Shown here: positions 1-5,543 of the stretch, in pieces
Position numbering within the stretch: position 1 is the stretch's first letter
Layout: each line of letters starts with the position of its first letter
NCBI GenBank assembly: GCA_012961845.1
Contig: DTYO01000212.1
Span: 1 to 7,020 of the forward strand
Length of the DNA stretch: 7,020 nucleotides
Reading direction: 5' to 3'
Source: Thermodesulfobacteriaceae bacterium
GTDB taxonomy: Bacteria; Desulfobacterota; Dissulfuribacteria; Dissulfuribacterales; UBA3076
The notes under the pieces: generated by a model
What the model was told of the DNA's origin: nothing
Databases searched by the model: none
What the model saw: the letters and a program-made list of their open reading frames with translations, nothing else
Made by a program: the position numbers and the translations under genes

Positions 1-34
1 CATCAACGCAGCTGCCGCTCCTGACAACCTGTAA
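1..34 (+). CDS. Possible 3' end of an upstream gene (partial)
   Basis: The reading frame that starts at base 2 gives INAAAAPDNL and a TAA stop at 32-34; the frame at base 1 instead stops at 22-24. Too little is present to identify a protein. In related loci the gene before kdsC is often kdsA (KDO-8-phosphate synthase), so a kdsA tail is the natural guess, but nothing in these ten codons proves it. Confidence 0.2.
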   Translation, partial: INAAAAPDNL

Positions 35-51
35 TTTTTTAAACCCTCTCA

Positions 52-57
52 TATATT
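52..57 (+). promoter_or_regulatory. Weak -10-like box upstream of kdsC
   Basis: TATATT matches the sigma-70 -10 consensus at five of six positions and follows a T-rich stretch (35-40). The hexamer 17 bases upstream (CTGTAA at 29-34) matches TTGACA poorly, while a better -35-like CTGACA at 21-26 is 25 bases away, too far. A second TATTAT lies at 75-80. This could be a weak promoter for the kdsC-rpoN run or just A+T-rich spacer; upstream read-through is equally possible. Confidence 0.2.
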
Positions 58-86
58 TTTTCCGGACAGTGTGTTATTATTGAACC

Positions 87-641
87 ATGTCGATGTTTGA
101 TCTCACAGACAACAGTCAGAAAGCACTTTTCGCTAGGGCATCCCGGGTCCGTCTTCTGGCCCTTGACTGCGACGGCATCCTTACCGACGGAAGGATTGTC
201 TATACGTCTGACGGGGAGCAGATCCAGAACTTTCACGTACAGGACGGGCTGGGTCTCAAACTTTTGAACCAAGCAGGCATACACCTGGCCATAATCAGTT
301 CCAGGACTTCAACGGCCCTCAGCAGAAGAGCCGGAGAACTCGGTATTGACATGGTGTACCAGGGCAGACAGGACAAGGTAGATACCTATAAAGAGATATT
401 AGGCCGACTTGGTCTCGAAAACCATGCAGTCGCTTATATGGGCGATGATCTGATAGATCTGCCCCTCCTGAGGAGATCCGGCTTTTCATTGACAGTCCCA
501 GATGCGCCGGACCAGGTAAAACAGAATTCCGATTATGTCACCAGCCGCCCGGGCGGAAGAGGAGCAGTAAGAGAGGCATGTGAACTGATCCTCAAGGCCA
601 GGAACAGATGGGACGAACTCCTCGGTCAGTTTCTCTCGTGA
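87..641 (+). CDS. kdsC: 3-deoxy-D-manno-octulosonate 8-phosphate phosphatase KdsC
   Basis: Cytoplasmic HAD-superfamily phosphatase that hydrolyses KDO-8-phosphate to KDO, the sugar joining lipid A to the LPS core. The 184 residues match the family's usual length (E. coli about 188). HAD motif I is DCDGILTDG with nucleophile Asp27 and acid/base Asp29; motif II is the Ser in IISSR (about 71-72); motif III is Lys97 in GRQDK; motif IV is GDDLID with Asp120/Asp121. The tail TSRPGGRGAVRE (153-163) is characteristic of KdsC, which lacks the large cap of other HAD enzymes and works as a tetramer. The ATG at 87 has no clear Shine-Dalgarno; a second ATG at 93 is a possible start, and either keeps the whole domain. 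It opens the lipopolysaccharide gene run, and the lptC reading frame begins at or just after its end. Confidence 0.95.
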   Translation: MSMFDLTDNSQKALFARASRVRLLALDCDGILTDGRIVYTSDGEQIQNFHVQDGLGLKLLNQAGIHLAIISSRTSTALSRRAGELGIDMVYQGRQDKVDTYKEILGRLGLENHAVAYMGDDLIDLPLLRRSGFSLTVPDAPDQVKQNSDYVTSRPGGRGAVREACELILKARNRWDELLGQFLS

Positions 642-682
642 TTTCCACAGATGCTGACTGCCCGGATTCCAGCATTCATTTC

Positions 683-1282
683 ATGATATCCCGAATACAT
701 CTTCAGCGACATTATGTATGGCTGCTCCCGATACTTTTAACAGCCGCCGCCATCTGGAAACCGTGGATAAATGACGGTTCACCCGAAAAGAATCCTTGGA
801 GAGCCGATTTTACCGATTTCAAGGCCGATTTTGTGTTCGAAGACATCACTCACACACGAAAAAGCGGGGCTGTAACCGAATGGACACTCAGGGCCAGGAC
901 CGGCAGGATGTATGAAGACGAAAACGTGATGGAGCTTGAAACAGTAGCGATAAACTTTTCACTGGCTCGTGACGATCATATGACTGTAAGTGCAGAAACC
1001 GGTATTTACAGAATCAATGATTCCGAAATGTTCCTGAGAGACGATGTCCGTGTATTGATGGGGCATAATACGACTCTCAGGACATCCAGTCTGGTTATGG
1101 AAAATGACACCGGCCTTGTCAGGACTGACGATGAGGTCATAATTGTGTCGGACGGGATGGAAATCCGTGGACAGGGGCTTGAGTACGATCTGCGAGTTGG
1201 TAAACTTACTGTATCGAAACAGGAGACCCTGCTTTCTGAAAAAGGGCCGTTCAGGCTCCGCGAGGACAGACATGAACTATAA
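683..1282 (+). CDS. lptC: LPS export protein LptC
   Basis: Bitopic inner-membrane protein that takes LPS from the LptB2FG transporter and passes it to LptA in the periplasm. From the ATG at 683 it is 199 residues, close to E. coli LptC (191). A basic N-terminus (MISRIHLQRH) leads into one membrane segment at about 11-25 (YVWLLPILLTAAAIW), then a periplasmic beta-jellyroll domain with alternating hydrophobic strands (about 43-185) ending in the typical GMEIRGQGLEYD segment (158-169). The start is uncertain. The frame stays open upstream to an ATG at 608, preceded by AGGA, which would overlap kdsC by 34 bases, and a GTG at 638 would overlap the kdsC stop by four bases. I prefer 683 because it places the membrane segment close to the N-terminus as in the family. 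The 3' end overlaps lptA by 11 bases. Confidence 0.88.
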   Translation: MISRIHLQRHYVWLLPILLTAAAIWKPWINDGSPEKNPWRADFTDFKADFVFEDITHTRKSGAVTEWTLRARTGRMYEDENVMELETVAINFSLARDDHMTVSAETGIYRINDSEMFLRDDVRVLMGHNTTLRTSSLVMENDTGLVRTDDEVIIVSDGMEIRGQGLEYDLRVGKLTVSKQETLLSEKGPFRLREDRHEL

Positions 1283-1838
1283 TCGTTTGATTAAATCAGG
1301 GATCATGCCAGACACATTCAGAGTACTGCCGGTCTGGATCTTTTGCCTGCTGGTTACAGGTCTGCTCTGTCTTTCGTCCGCCGGTGCATCAGAAACCGGA
1401 CCGAATGGCAGCACCGGCGAAAGTATCCGGATCAAGAGCAACCGCCTGGAAGCTGAAAGCAGATCTGGCAAGGTGATATTTTCCGGAGATGTTGTAGCCA
1501 CCAAGGGAGATCTGGTAATATATTCTGACAGGCTTGAGGTGTTTTATGAAAAAAAAATCTCTGCTGATCAAGGGGATCTGCAATCAGGCAGAAAGATCCG
1601 AGAAATAATCGCCACCGGCCATGTAAAGATCAACCAGGGGAAACGGACAGGTACAGGCGAAAAAGCTGTTTACAACAAACCCGCTGAAAAAATAACACTG
1701 ATTGGTTCGGCACAGGTCTGGGAAGGGTCCAACCGGATCCGGGGAGACCGGATATCCTTCTTTATCAATGAAGACAGGACGGTGGTCGAAGGCAGTGCGA
1801 ACTCAAAGGTCGAAGCGGTAATCTATCCGTCGGAGTGA
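1272..1838 (+). CDS. lptA: LPS transport periplasmic protein LptA
   Basis: Periplasmic protein that forms the beta-jellyroll bridge carrying LPS from LptC to LptD at the outer membrane. Of 188 residues (E. coli 185), 1-39 form a signal peptide: a basic N-terminus, hydrophobic core VWIFCLLVTGLLCL (21-34) and AGA cleavage motif before Ser40. The OstA-type domain covers about 51-185, with the recurrent pattern of strands in IRIKSNRLEAES (52-63), VIFSGDVVATKGD (68-80) and IIATGHVKI (112-120). The ATG at 1272 is chosen because GAGGA lies a few bases upstream (1262-1266) and it overlaps the end of lptC by 11 bases, suggesting coupled translation; an ATG at 1305 would shorten the signal peptide but keep its core. 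The frame extends further upstream inside lptC, but that part is a shadow. A run of nine A (1549-1557) encodes part of Glu93-Lys94-Lys95-Ile96. Confidence 0.93.
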   Translation: MNYNRLIKSGIMPDTFRVLPVWIFCLLVTGLLCLSSAGASETGPNGSTGESIRIKSNRLEAESRSGKVIFSGDVVATKGDLVIYSDRLEVFYEKKISADQGDLQSGRKIREIIATGHVKINQGKRTGTGEKAVYNKPAEKITLIGSAQVWEGSNRIRGDRISFFINEDRTVVEGSANSKVEAVIYPSE

Positions 1839-1845
1839 GAGGTTG
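1832..1845 (+). promoter_or_regulatory. Shine-Dalgarno and TTG start of lptB
   Basis: GGAG at 1832-1835, overlapping the end of lptA, lies seven bases before the TTG at 1843-1845. No in-frame ATG occurs until codon 52, inside the nucleotide-binding domain beyond Walker A, so a non-ATG start is needed. A second TTG at 1855 is possible with the GAGAGG at 1837-1842 but spacing is poorer. Confidence 0.6.
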
Positions 1846-2577
1846 CAACTGGATTTGGCCCTGCTGAAAGCGGAAAAACTTGTAAAGCGCTACCATGGGA
1901 AACCGGTGGTGGATAAAGTTTCCATCGAATTGTCAGATCAGAGTATCGTAGGGCTTTTGGGCCCTAATGGGGCCGGTAAAACCACCACTTTTTATATGAT
2001 TGCCGGGTTGATTCCAGCAGATGAAGGTGTGGTATATCTGAACAATGAAGACATCACGCGTCTGCCCTTGCACAAGAGAGCCAGAAAAGGAATAACATAC
2101 CTCCCTCAGGAGACATCCGTCTTCAGGAGGCTGTCTGTTGCAGACAATATCCGGCTGGTACTGGAGCTGAAAGGATTCTCAGGAAATGATCTGGAAGACA
2201 GGATGCGGGAGCTGCTGGATGAAATGGATCTGGCAGGAATAGCTGACCAGCAGGCCAGCAGCCTCTCAGGAGGACAGCAGAGAAGAGTGGAAGTCCTGCG
2301 CAGCCTCGCCACCGACCCGGAATTCATACTGCTTGATGAGCCCTTTGCTGGTGTGGACCCCCTTGCCATCTCTGATCTTCAGCAGATTATCCGCCGTCTC
2401 AGGGACAGGGGAATCGGAGTCTTTATCTCTGACCACAATGTCCGTGAGATCTTGACTGTATGTGACCACGCCTATATTGTGAATTCAGGAGTAGTTATTG
2501 AGCAGGGCAATCCGGACCATATCGCCTCGAGCGATATCGCCCGAAAAATTTATTTAGGAGAAGATTTCCGTCTGTAA
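1843..2577 (+). CDS. lptB: LPS export ABC transporter ATP-binding protein LptB
   Basis: Cytoplasmic ATPase; a dimer drives LptF/LptG to extract LPS from the inner membrane and push it along LptC-LptA. The 244 residues (E. coli 241) contain a full ABC ATPase: Walker A GPNGAGKTT (40-48), Q-loop Gln89 in YLPQETSVFRRLS, signature LSGGQQRRVE (141-150), Walker B FILLDEP (161-167) with catalytic Glu166, D-loop AGVDP, and switch His198 in SDHNVRE. YLPQETSVFRRLSV and the C-terminal YLGEDFRL are hallmarks of LptB rather than of the related branched-chain amino acid transporter ATPases. It begins with TTG four bases after the lptA stop. lptF and lptG are not in the window, as is usual; they normally sit elsewhere on the chromosome. 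Confidence 0.96.
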   Translation: MQLDLALLKAEKLVKRYHGKPVVDKVSIELSDQSIVGLLGPNGAGKTTTFYMIAGLIPADEGVVYLNNEDITRLPLHKRARKGITYLPQETSVFRRLSVADNIRLVLELKGFSGNDLEDRMRELLDEMDLAGIADQQASSLSGGQQRRVEVLRSLATDPEFILLDEPFAGVDPLAISDLQQIIRRLRDRGIGVFISDHNVREILTVCDHAYIVNSGVVIEQGNPDHIASSDIARKIYLGEDFRL

Positions 2578-2583
2578 CATTAT

Positions 2584-4062
2584 ATGGCACTAGAACTCCG
2601 TCAAAACCTTAAACTCACCCAGCAGCTTGTGATGACTCCCCAGCTGCAGCAGGCCATCAAACTTCTCCAGCTTTCAAGGATAGAGCTGATCGACACGATC
2701 AACCAGGAAATGGAAACAAATCCCGTACTGGAAGAAAGTACAGGTGAAGAGTTTCCGGCCCCGGAAGAATGCGGTTATGGCGAAGCTGACAGGAAAGAAA
2801 ACAGCACTGCTGATAATGAGACGCAGCCGTCTCTTGCCTCTTCCGACGATGAAAAGACACCCTGGGAAGACAAGGCGGTTGAAGAAATCGACTGGAAGCA
2901 GGTATGGGAAGACGACAACAGATCAGTACTGCCTTCGTATTCGTTCGAACATAAGGAGGAGGCCAATTTTGACAATGTGCTCACCCATTCCACAGACCTG
3001 TCCGATCATCTGACATGGCAGCTGCAGATGTCACGTCTTACAGACCGGGAAAGACATATAGGCTGCCTGATCATAGGAAACCTTGACCAGAGCGGTTACC
3101 TTAAAACAGAAGTGGAAGAGATTGCAGAAGAAGTGGGATGTTCCGTACAGGAAGTTGACGAAGTCCTCAAAACCATTCAGTTTTTTGATCCTGTAGGAGT
3201 AGCCTCAAGAGATCTAAGGGAATGTCTGTTGATTCAGATCGAGCACCTAGAAATTGAAGATCCGCTTGTGAAGATCTTGGTGAACGACCATATGCCCGAG
3301 ATAGAGAGACACAACTATCAGGCAATGGCCAAGGCAACCGGACATTCCATGGAAGAGATAGCCCATGCCATCGAAATTATTACCGAACTTGACCCGAGAC
3401 CCGGCCAGTCGCTGAATGCAGATCAGGTTCAGTACATAATTCCTGATATTTATGTCTACAAGGTGGATGATGAATATGTCGTCACCCTGAACGATGAAGG
3501 CCTGCCCAGACTCACGGTAAGCAGATTTTACCGCGATTCCATCAGAAATGGACTGGCATCGACTGATGCCAAAGAGTTTATCCAGGACAAGATCAAGTCC
3601 GCCCTGTGGCTCATGAGAAGTATCCACCAGCGCCAGAAAACCATATTCAAAGTCACGCAGAGCATTGTCAAATTCCAGAGAGAATTCTTCGACAAGGGAG
3701 TTTCCTACCTGAAACCTCTGGTTTTGAGGGATGTGGCAGAAGATGTGGATATGCATGAATCGACTATCAGCAGGGTGACAACCAACAAGTATGTACACAC
3801 TCCCAGGGGAATCTTTGAACTTAAATTCTTTTTCAATGCCGGGCTGAGGCGAGACGGCGCGTCCGATGTAGCTACCCACAGTGTCAAGGAAAAGATACGC
3901 CATCTCATTCAGACAGAAAATGTACACAGGCCCTACAGCGACAAGCAGGTGGTAGAAATACTGGCCAAAGACAATATCCGCATTGCCAGACGCACGGTGG
4001 CCAAGTATAGAAATCTTATGGGAATTCTGCCGTCAAGTCGACGCAAACGGCCAAAAATTTGA
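2584..4062 (+). CDS. rpoN: RNA polymerase sigma-54 factor RpoN
   Basis: Alternative sigma factor that directs RNA polymerase to -24/-12 promoters and needs an AAA+ enhancer-binding activator to open DNA. The 492 residues hold all three regions. Region I is Gln/Leu-rich (LRQNLKLTQQLVMTPQLQQA, about 5-24, continuing to about 49) and contacts activators. Region II is a long acidic linker (about 50-135). Region III has the core-binding domain (about 135-320), the helix-turn-helix around LRDVAEDVDMHESTISRVT (381-399), and the RpoN box ARRTVAKYR (468-476) that reads the -24 element, ending in a basic tail SSRRKRPKI. The ATG lies six bases after the lptB stop with no Shine-Dalgarno directly in front; an AGGAGA about 25 bases upstream is too far, so coupling to lptB is likely. 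No good -24/-12 site that would suggest autoregulation is visible nearby. Confidence 0.97.
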   Translation: MALELRQNLKLTQQLVMTPQLQQAIKLLQLSRIELIDTINQEMETNPVLEESTGEEFPAPEECGYGEADRKENSTADNETQPSLASSDDEKTPWEDKAVEEIDWKQVWEDDNRSVLPSYSFEHKEEANFDNVLTHSTDLSDHLTWQLQMSRLTDRERHIGCLIIGNLDQSGYLKTEVEEIAEEVGCSVQEVDEVLKTIQFFDPVGVASRDLRECLLIQIEHLEIEDPLVKILVNDHMPEIERHNYQAMAKATGHSMEEIAHAIEIITELDPRPGQSLNADQVQYIIPDIYVYKVDDEYVVTLNDEGLPRLTVSRFYRDSIRNGLASTDAKEFIQDKIKSALWLMRSIHQRQKTIFKVTQSIVKFQREFFDKGVSYLKPLVLRDVAEDVDMHESTISRVTTNKYVHTPRGIFELKFFFNAGLRRDGASDVATHSVKEKIRHLIQTENVHRPYSDKQVVEILAKDNIRIARRTVAKYRNLMGILPSSRRKRPKI

Positions 4063-4139
4063 AGAGACCGCTGAAACATATATTGTTGTTAATTCATACA
4101 ATCCTGTCACCCCAGGGCTGGCAGATGCCTGTCCAGAAA

Positions 4140-4167
4140 TCGGGATTTTCGCCCGACCTCCAGGTCG
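4140..4167 (+). repeat. Two overlapping inverted repeats downstream of rpoN
   Basis: TCGGG at 4140-4144 pairs with CCCGA at 4152-4156 across a seven-base loop. CGACCT at 4154-4159 pairs with AGGTCG at 4162-4167 across a two-base centre. The arms share bases 4154-4156, so as RNA the two stems could not both form completely; as DNA the second is a possible protein-binding dyad. No T-run follows, so it is not a normal intrinsic terminator. Confidence 0.4.
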
Positions 4168-4247
4168 AAAACACTATTTGTGAAAATACACAGGCTGTTG
4201 CTACTTCGTGTCCAGCCAGCCCTGTCGAGCCCTCCTGCCGATCTGGC

Positions 4248-4263
4248 GCCGTACCACGGCTTT
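4248..4263 (+). terminator. Weak terminator-like hairpin after rpoN
   Basis: GCCGT (4248-4252) and ACGGC (4256-4260) form a five-base-pair stem with loop ACC, followed by only TTT. The stem is short and the T-tract minimal, so this is at best a poor intrinsic terminator. Confidence 0.2.
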
Positions 4264-4317
4264 CGTGCATACAACCATCAGCCAGTCACCACAGAGTGAA
4301 CCACAGTAGGAACACCA

Positions 4318-4348
4318 TTGTACTGAGGGCAGTAAACATCTATAGAAT
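4318..4348 (+). promoter_or_regulatory. Candidate sigma-70-type promoter for hpf
   Basis: TTGTAC at 4318-4323 and TATAGA at 4341-4346 are separated by 17 bases; TAGAAT at 4343-4348 is an overlapping alternative -10. Matches are three of six (-35) and four of six (-10), so this is weak. It would give a leader of nearly 200 bases before hpf. A second weak pair is TTGAGG (4489-4494) with TATTAA (4511-4516), much closer to the gene. Confidence 0.2.
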
Positions 4349-4420
4349 ATATTCAGAAATCGCAGGCCTGCAGAAGACCCGTACGCAGTGTTTATGACAG
4401 AAAGATACGTGAATCACGCC

Positions 4421-4434
4421 CCATGGCGCCATGG
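4421..4434. repeat. Perfect 14-bp palindrome upstream of hpf
   Basis: CCATGGCGCCATGG equals its own reverse complement over all 14 bases. It lies 114 bases before the hpf start, without continuing symmetry on either side. It may be an operator for a dimeric regulator or a chance or restriction-site-like palindrome. Confidence 0.45.
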
Positions 4435-4533
4435 AATCCAGACACTCGGTCCGTTGCCTGGAAGGACTGCTCCGGGTACGCTTTTCATTTGAGGCTGACA
4501 TCAACAACAATATTAATACGTGAGGCTATTATC

Positions 4534-4542
4534 AGAGGGAGG
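4534..4542 (+). promoter_or_regulatory. Strong Shine-Dalgarno of hpf
   Basis: The purine-rich GAGGGAGG directly before TAATCT and the ATG at 4549 is a near-ideal ribosome site with six-base spacing. It fixes the hpf start and contrasts with the weak sites of rpoN and ptsN. Confidence 0.8.
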
Positions 4543-4548
4543 TAATCT

Positions 4549-5076
4549 ATGCACATCAATGTGACCTTTCGGCGACTGGAATCTTCGGACGAACTGCGCG
4601 AATATGCAGAGCAGCGGTTCAGCAAACTAAAGAAATATGCTGATGGTCCAATGGACGTAAACGTCGTATTGTCGGTGGAAAAATTCAGGCAGACCGCAGA
4701 GGTCGTCATATCTGGTGACGGGATTCGGGCCGCCGCCAAAGAAGAGCAGAACGAAATGAGGGCGGCCATTGACCTGGTATCAGACAAGATATTCAAACAA
4801 CTCAAAAAAAACAGGGAAAAAATGCGGAGCAAAAGGGGAGCCGGCCCTCAGCTCGAACCCATGCCCGAGGAATCTGTATCGGCCTTTGAAGGTGAAGACG
4901 TGTTCCGTGTGATCCACCCCGAGAAAATCCATGCCAAGCCCATGTCGGTAGAAGAGGCTGTAGCTCAGTTGCAGGTTCTCGACAGGGATTTCATGATGTT
5001 CACCAACGCAGACACCAATGTGGTCAATGTCGTGTACTGGCGCCAGGATGGCACTCTTGGTCTAGTTGAGCCATAA
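4549..5076 (+). CDS. hpf: Ribosome hibernation promoting factor HPF, long form
   Basis: Binds the 30S decoding region and, in long-form proteins, pairs two ribosomes into inactive 100S dimers through its C-terminal domain. Of 175 residues, 1-97 are the S30AE/YfiA beta-alpha-beta domain (MHINVTFRRLESSDELREYA, then DLVSDKIFKQLKKNREK), about 98-115 are an acidic/proline linker, and 116-175 form the C-terminal dimerisation domain, with the family signature KPMSVEEAVAQLQVLDRDFMMF (from 130) and VVYWRQDGTLGLVEP at the end. Enterobacterial HPF from the same locus (about 95 residues) lacks this second domain and needs RMF, so this organism probably makes 100S ribosomes with HPF alone. The ATG follows a strong Shine-Dalgarno. 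ptsN starts five bases after the stop. The 486-base gap upstream suggests its own promoter. Confidence 0.95.
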   Translation: MHINVTFRRLESSDELREYAEQRFSKLKKYADGPMDVNVVLSVEKFRQTAEVVISGDGIRAAAKEEQNEMRAAIDLVSDKIFKQLKKNREKMRSKRGAGPQLEPMPEESVSAFEGEDVFRVIHPEKIHAKPMSVEEAVAQLQVLDRDFMMFTNADTNVVNVVYWRQDGTLGLVEP

Positions 5077-5081
5077 TTACC

Positions 5082-5543
5082 GTGAGAATAGCAGACTGTC
5101 TATGTCAGGAATGTATAATTCCTGATATGGACGCAACATCAAAAGATGAGATGCTGGCCAGTCTGGCAGGGAGAGTTTCAGCGGTAAAACCCAGTCTGGA
5201 AAGAGATAAGGTCCTTGCAGTGCTGAAGGAACGCGAATCTCTCGGCAGCACCGGCATAGGGGGAGGAGTTGCCATACCGCACGGAAAGCTTCTGGATCTG
5301 GACAAACTCTTGATCGTCATTGCCAGGAGCATTGGCGGCGTGAATTTCGACTCGGCCGACAACCTTCCAGTCCACCTGTTGTTTCTTGTGCTTGCACCTG
5401 ATTCGGCCGCTCCTGTATATCTGAAAATGCTTGCCAGGATATCCAGGCTGGTAAAGATGGAAGAGGTCTATAACAGGCTGATGGAAGCGGCTGACGAGGC
5501 AGCCATAGAAAAAGTAATCCGGGAAGTGGATGTCACACTCTAG
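5082..5543 (+). CDS. ptsN: Nitrogen-PTS EIIA component PtsN
   Basis: EIIA(Ntr) protein, the last phosphoryl acceptor of the EI(Ntr)-NPr-EIIA(Ntr) relay. It has no sugar permease and acts by binding target proteins according to phosphorylation state; in E. coli these include the potassium system. The 153 residues form a single PTS_EIIA_2 domain; the phosphorylated residue is His67 in GGGVAIPHGK, preceded by the conserved ERESLGSTGIG (51-60), with LLFLVLAPDSAAPVYLKMLARISR further on. The start is GTG at 5082, five bases after the hpf stop, without an evident Shine-Dalgarno, so translation probably depends on hpf. Its last 14 bases overlap the frame of rapZ. EI and NPr are not seen in the window. 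Confidence 0.93.
   Translation: MRIADCLCQECIIPDMDATSKDEMLASLAGRVSAVKPSLERDKVLAVLKERESLGSTGIGGGVAIPHGKLLDLDKLLIVIARSIGGVNFDSADNLPVHLLFLVLAPDSAAPVYLKMLARISRLVKMEEVYNRLMEAADEAAIEKVIREVDVTL

Larger units (their letters stand above)
4063..4548 (+). other. Intergenic region between rpoN and hpf, no supported gene
   Basis: This stretch of 486 bases separates the two gene runs. It has no reading frame with a protein-like composition and a ribosome site. It contains short dyads at 4140-4156, 4154-4167 and 4248-4260, perfect palindromes at 4345-4354 (GAATATATTC), 4362-4371 (GCAGGCCTGC) and 4421-4434, weak promoter-like sequence near 4318-4348, and the strong hpf ribosome site at its end. It may contain the rpoN terminator, the hpf promoter and a long leader or small RNA, but none is certain. 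Confidence 0.6.

Noticed and set aside
1143..1271. Upstream extension of the lptA frame
   Set aside because: The extension lies within lptC and would bury the signal peptide. The ATG at 1272 has GAGGA upstream and gives the expected length.
1360..1371. Possible lipoprotein signal at Cys33 of LptA
   Set aside because: The residue before the cysteine is Leu, which does not fit a lipobox, and a clear AGA signal peptidase I site follows.
2585..2600. TGGCAC as a -24 element (also near 5049 and 1404)
   Set aside because: The GC of the -12 element is absent at the required distance in each case, so none is a sigma-54 promoter by inspection.
3247..3927. - strand frame of 226 codons
   Set aside because: It lies entirely antisense to rpoN, whose translation is conserved throughout; it has no ribosome site or recognisable motif and is a shadow.
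4059..4397. + strand frame of 112 codons overlapping the rpoN stop
   Set aside because: It would start with TTG without a ribosome site, is rich in Ser, Pro, His and Cys in an irregular way, uses codons unlike its neighbours and matches no family I recognise. The stretch is better treated as intergenic.
4063..4548. tRNA, rRNA, CRISPR array or insertion sequence in the gap
   Set aside because: No cloverleaf-like set of stems, no repeat-spacer pattern, and no terminal inverted repeats with target duplication are visible.
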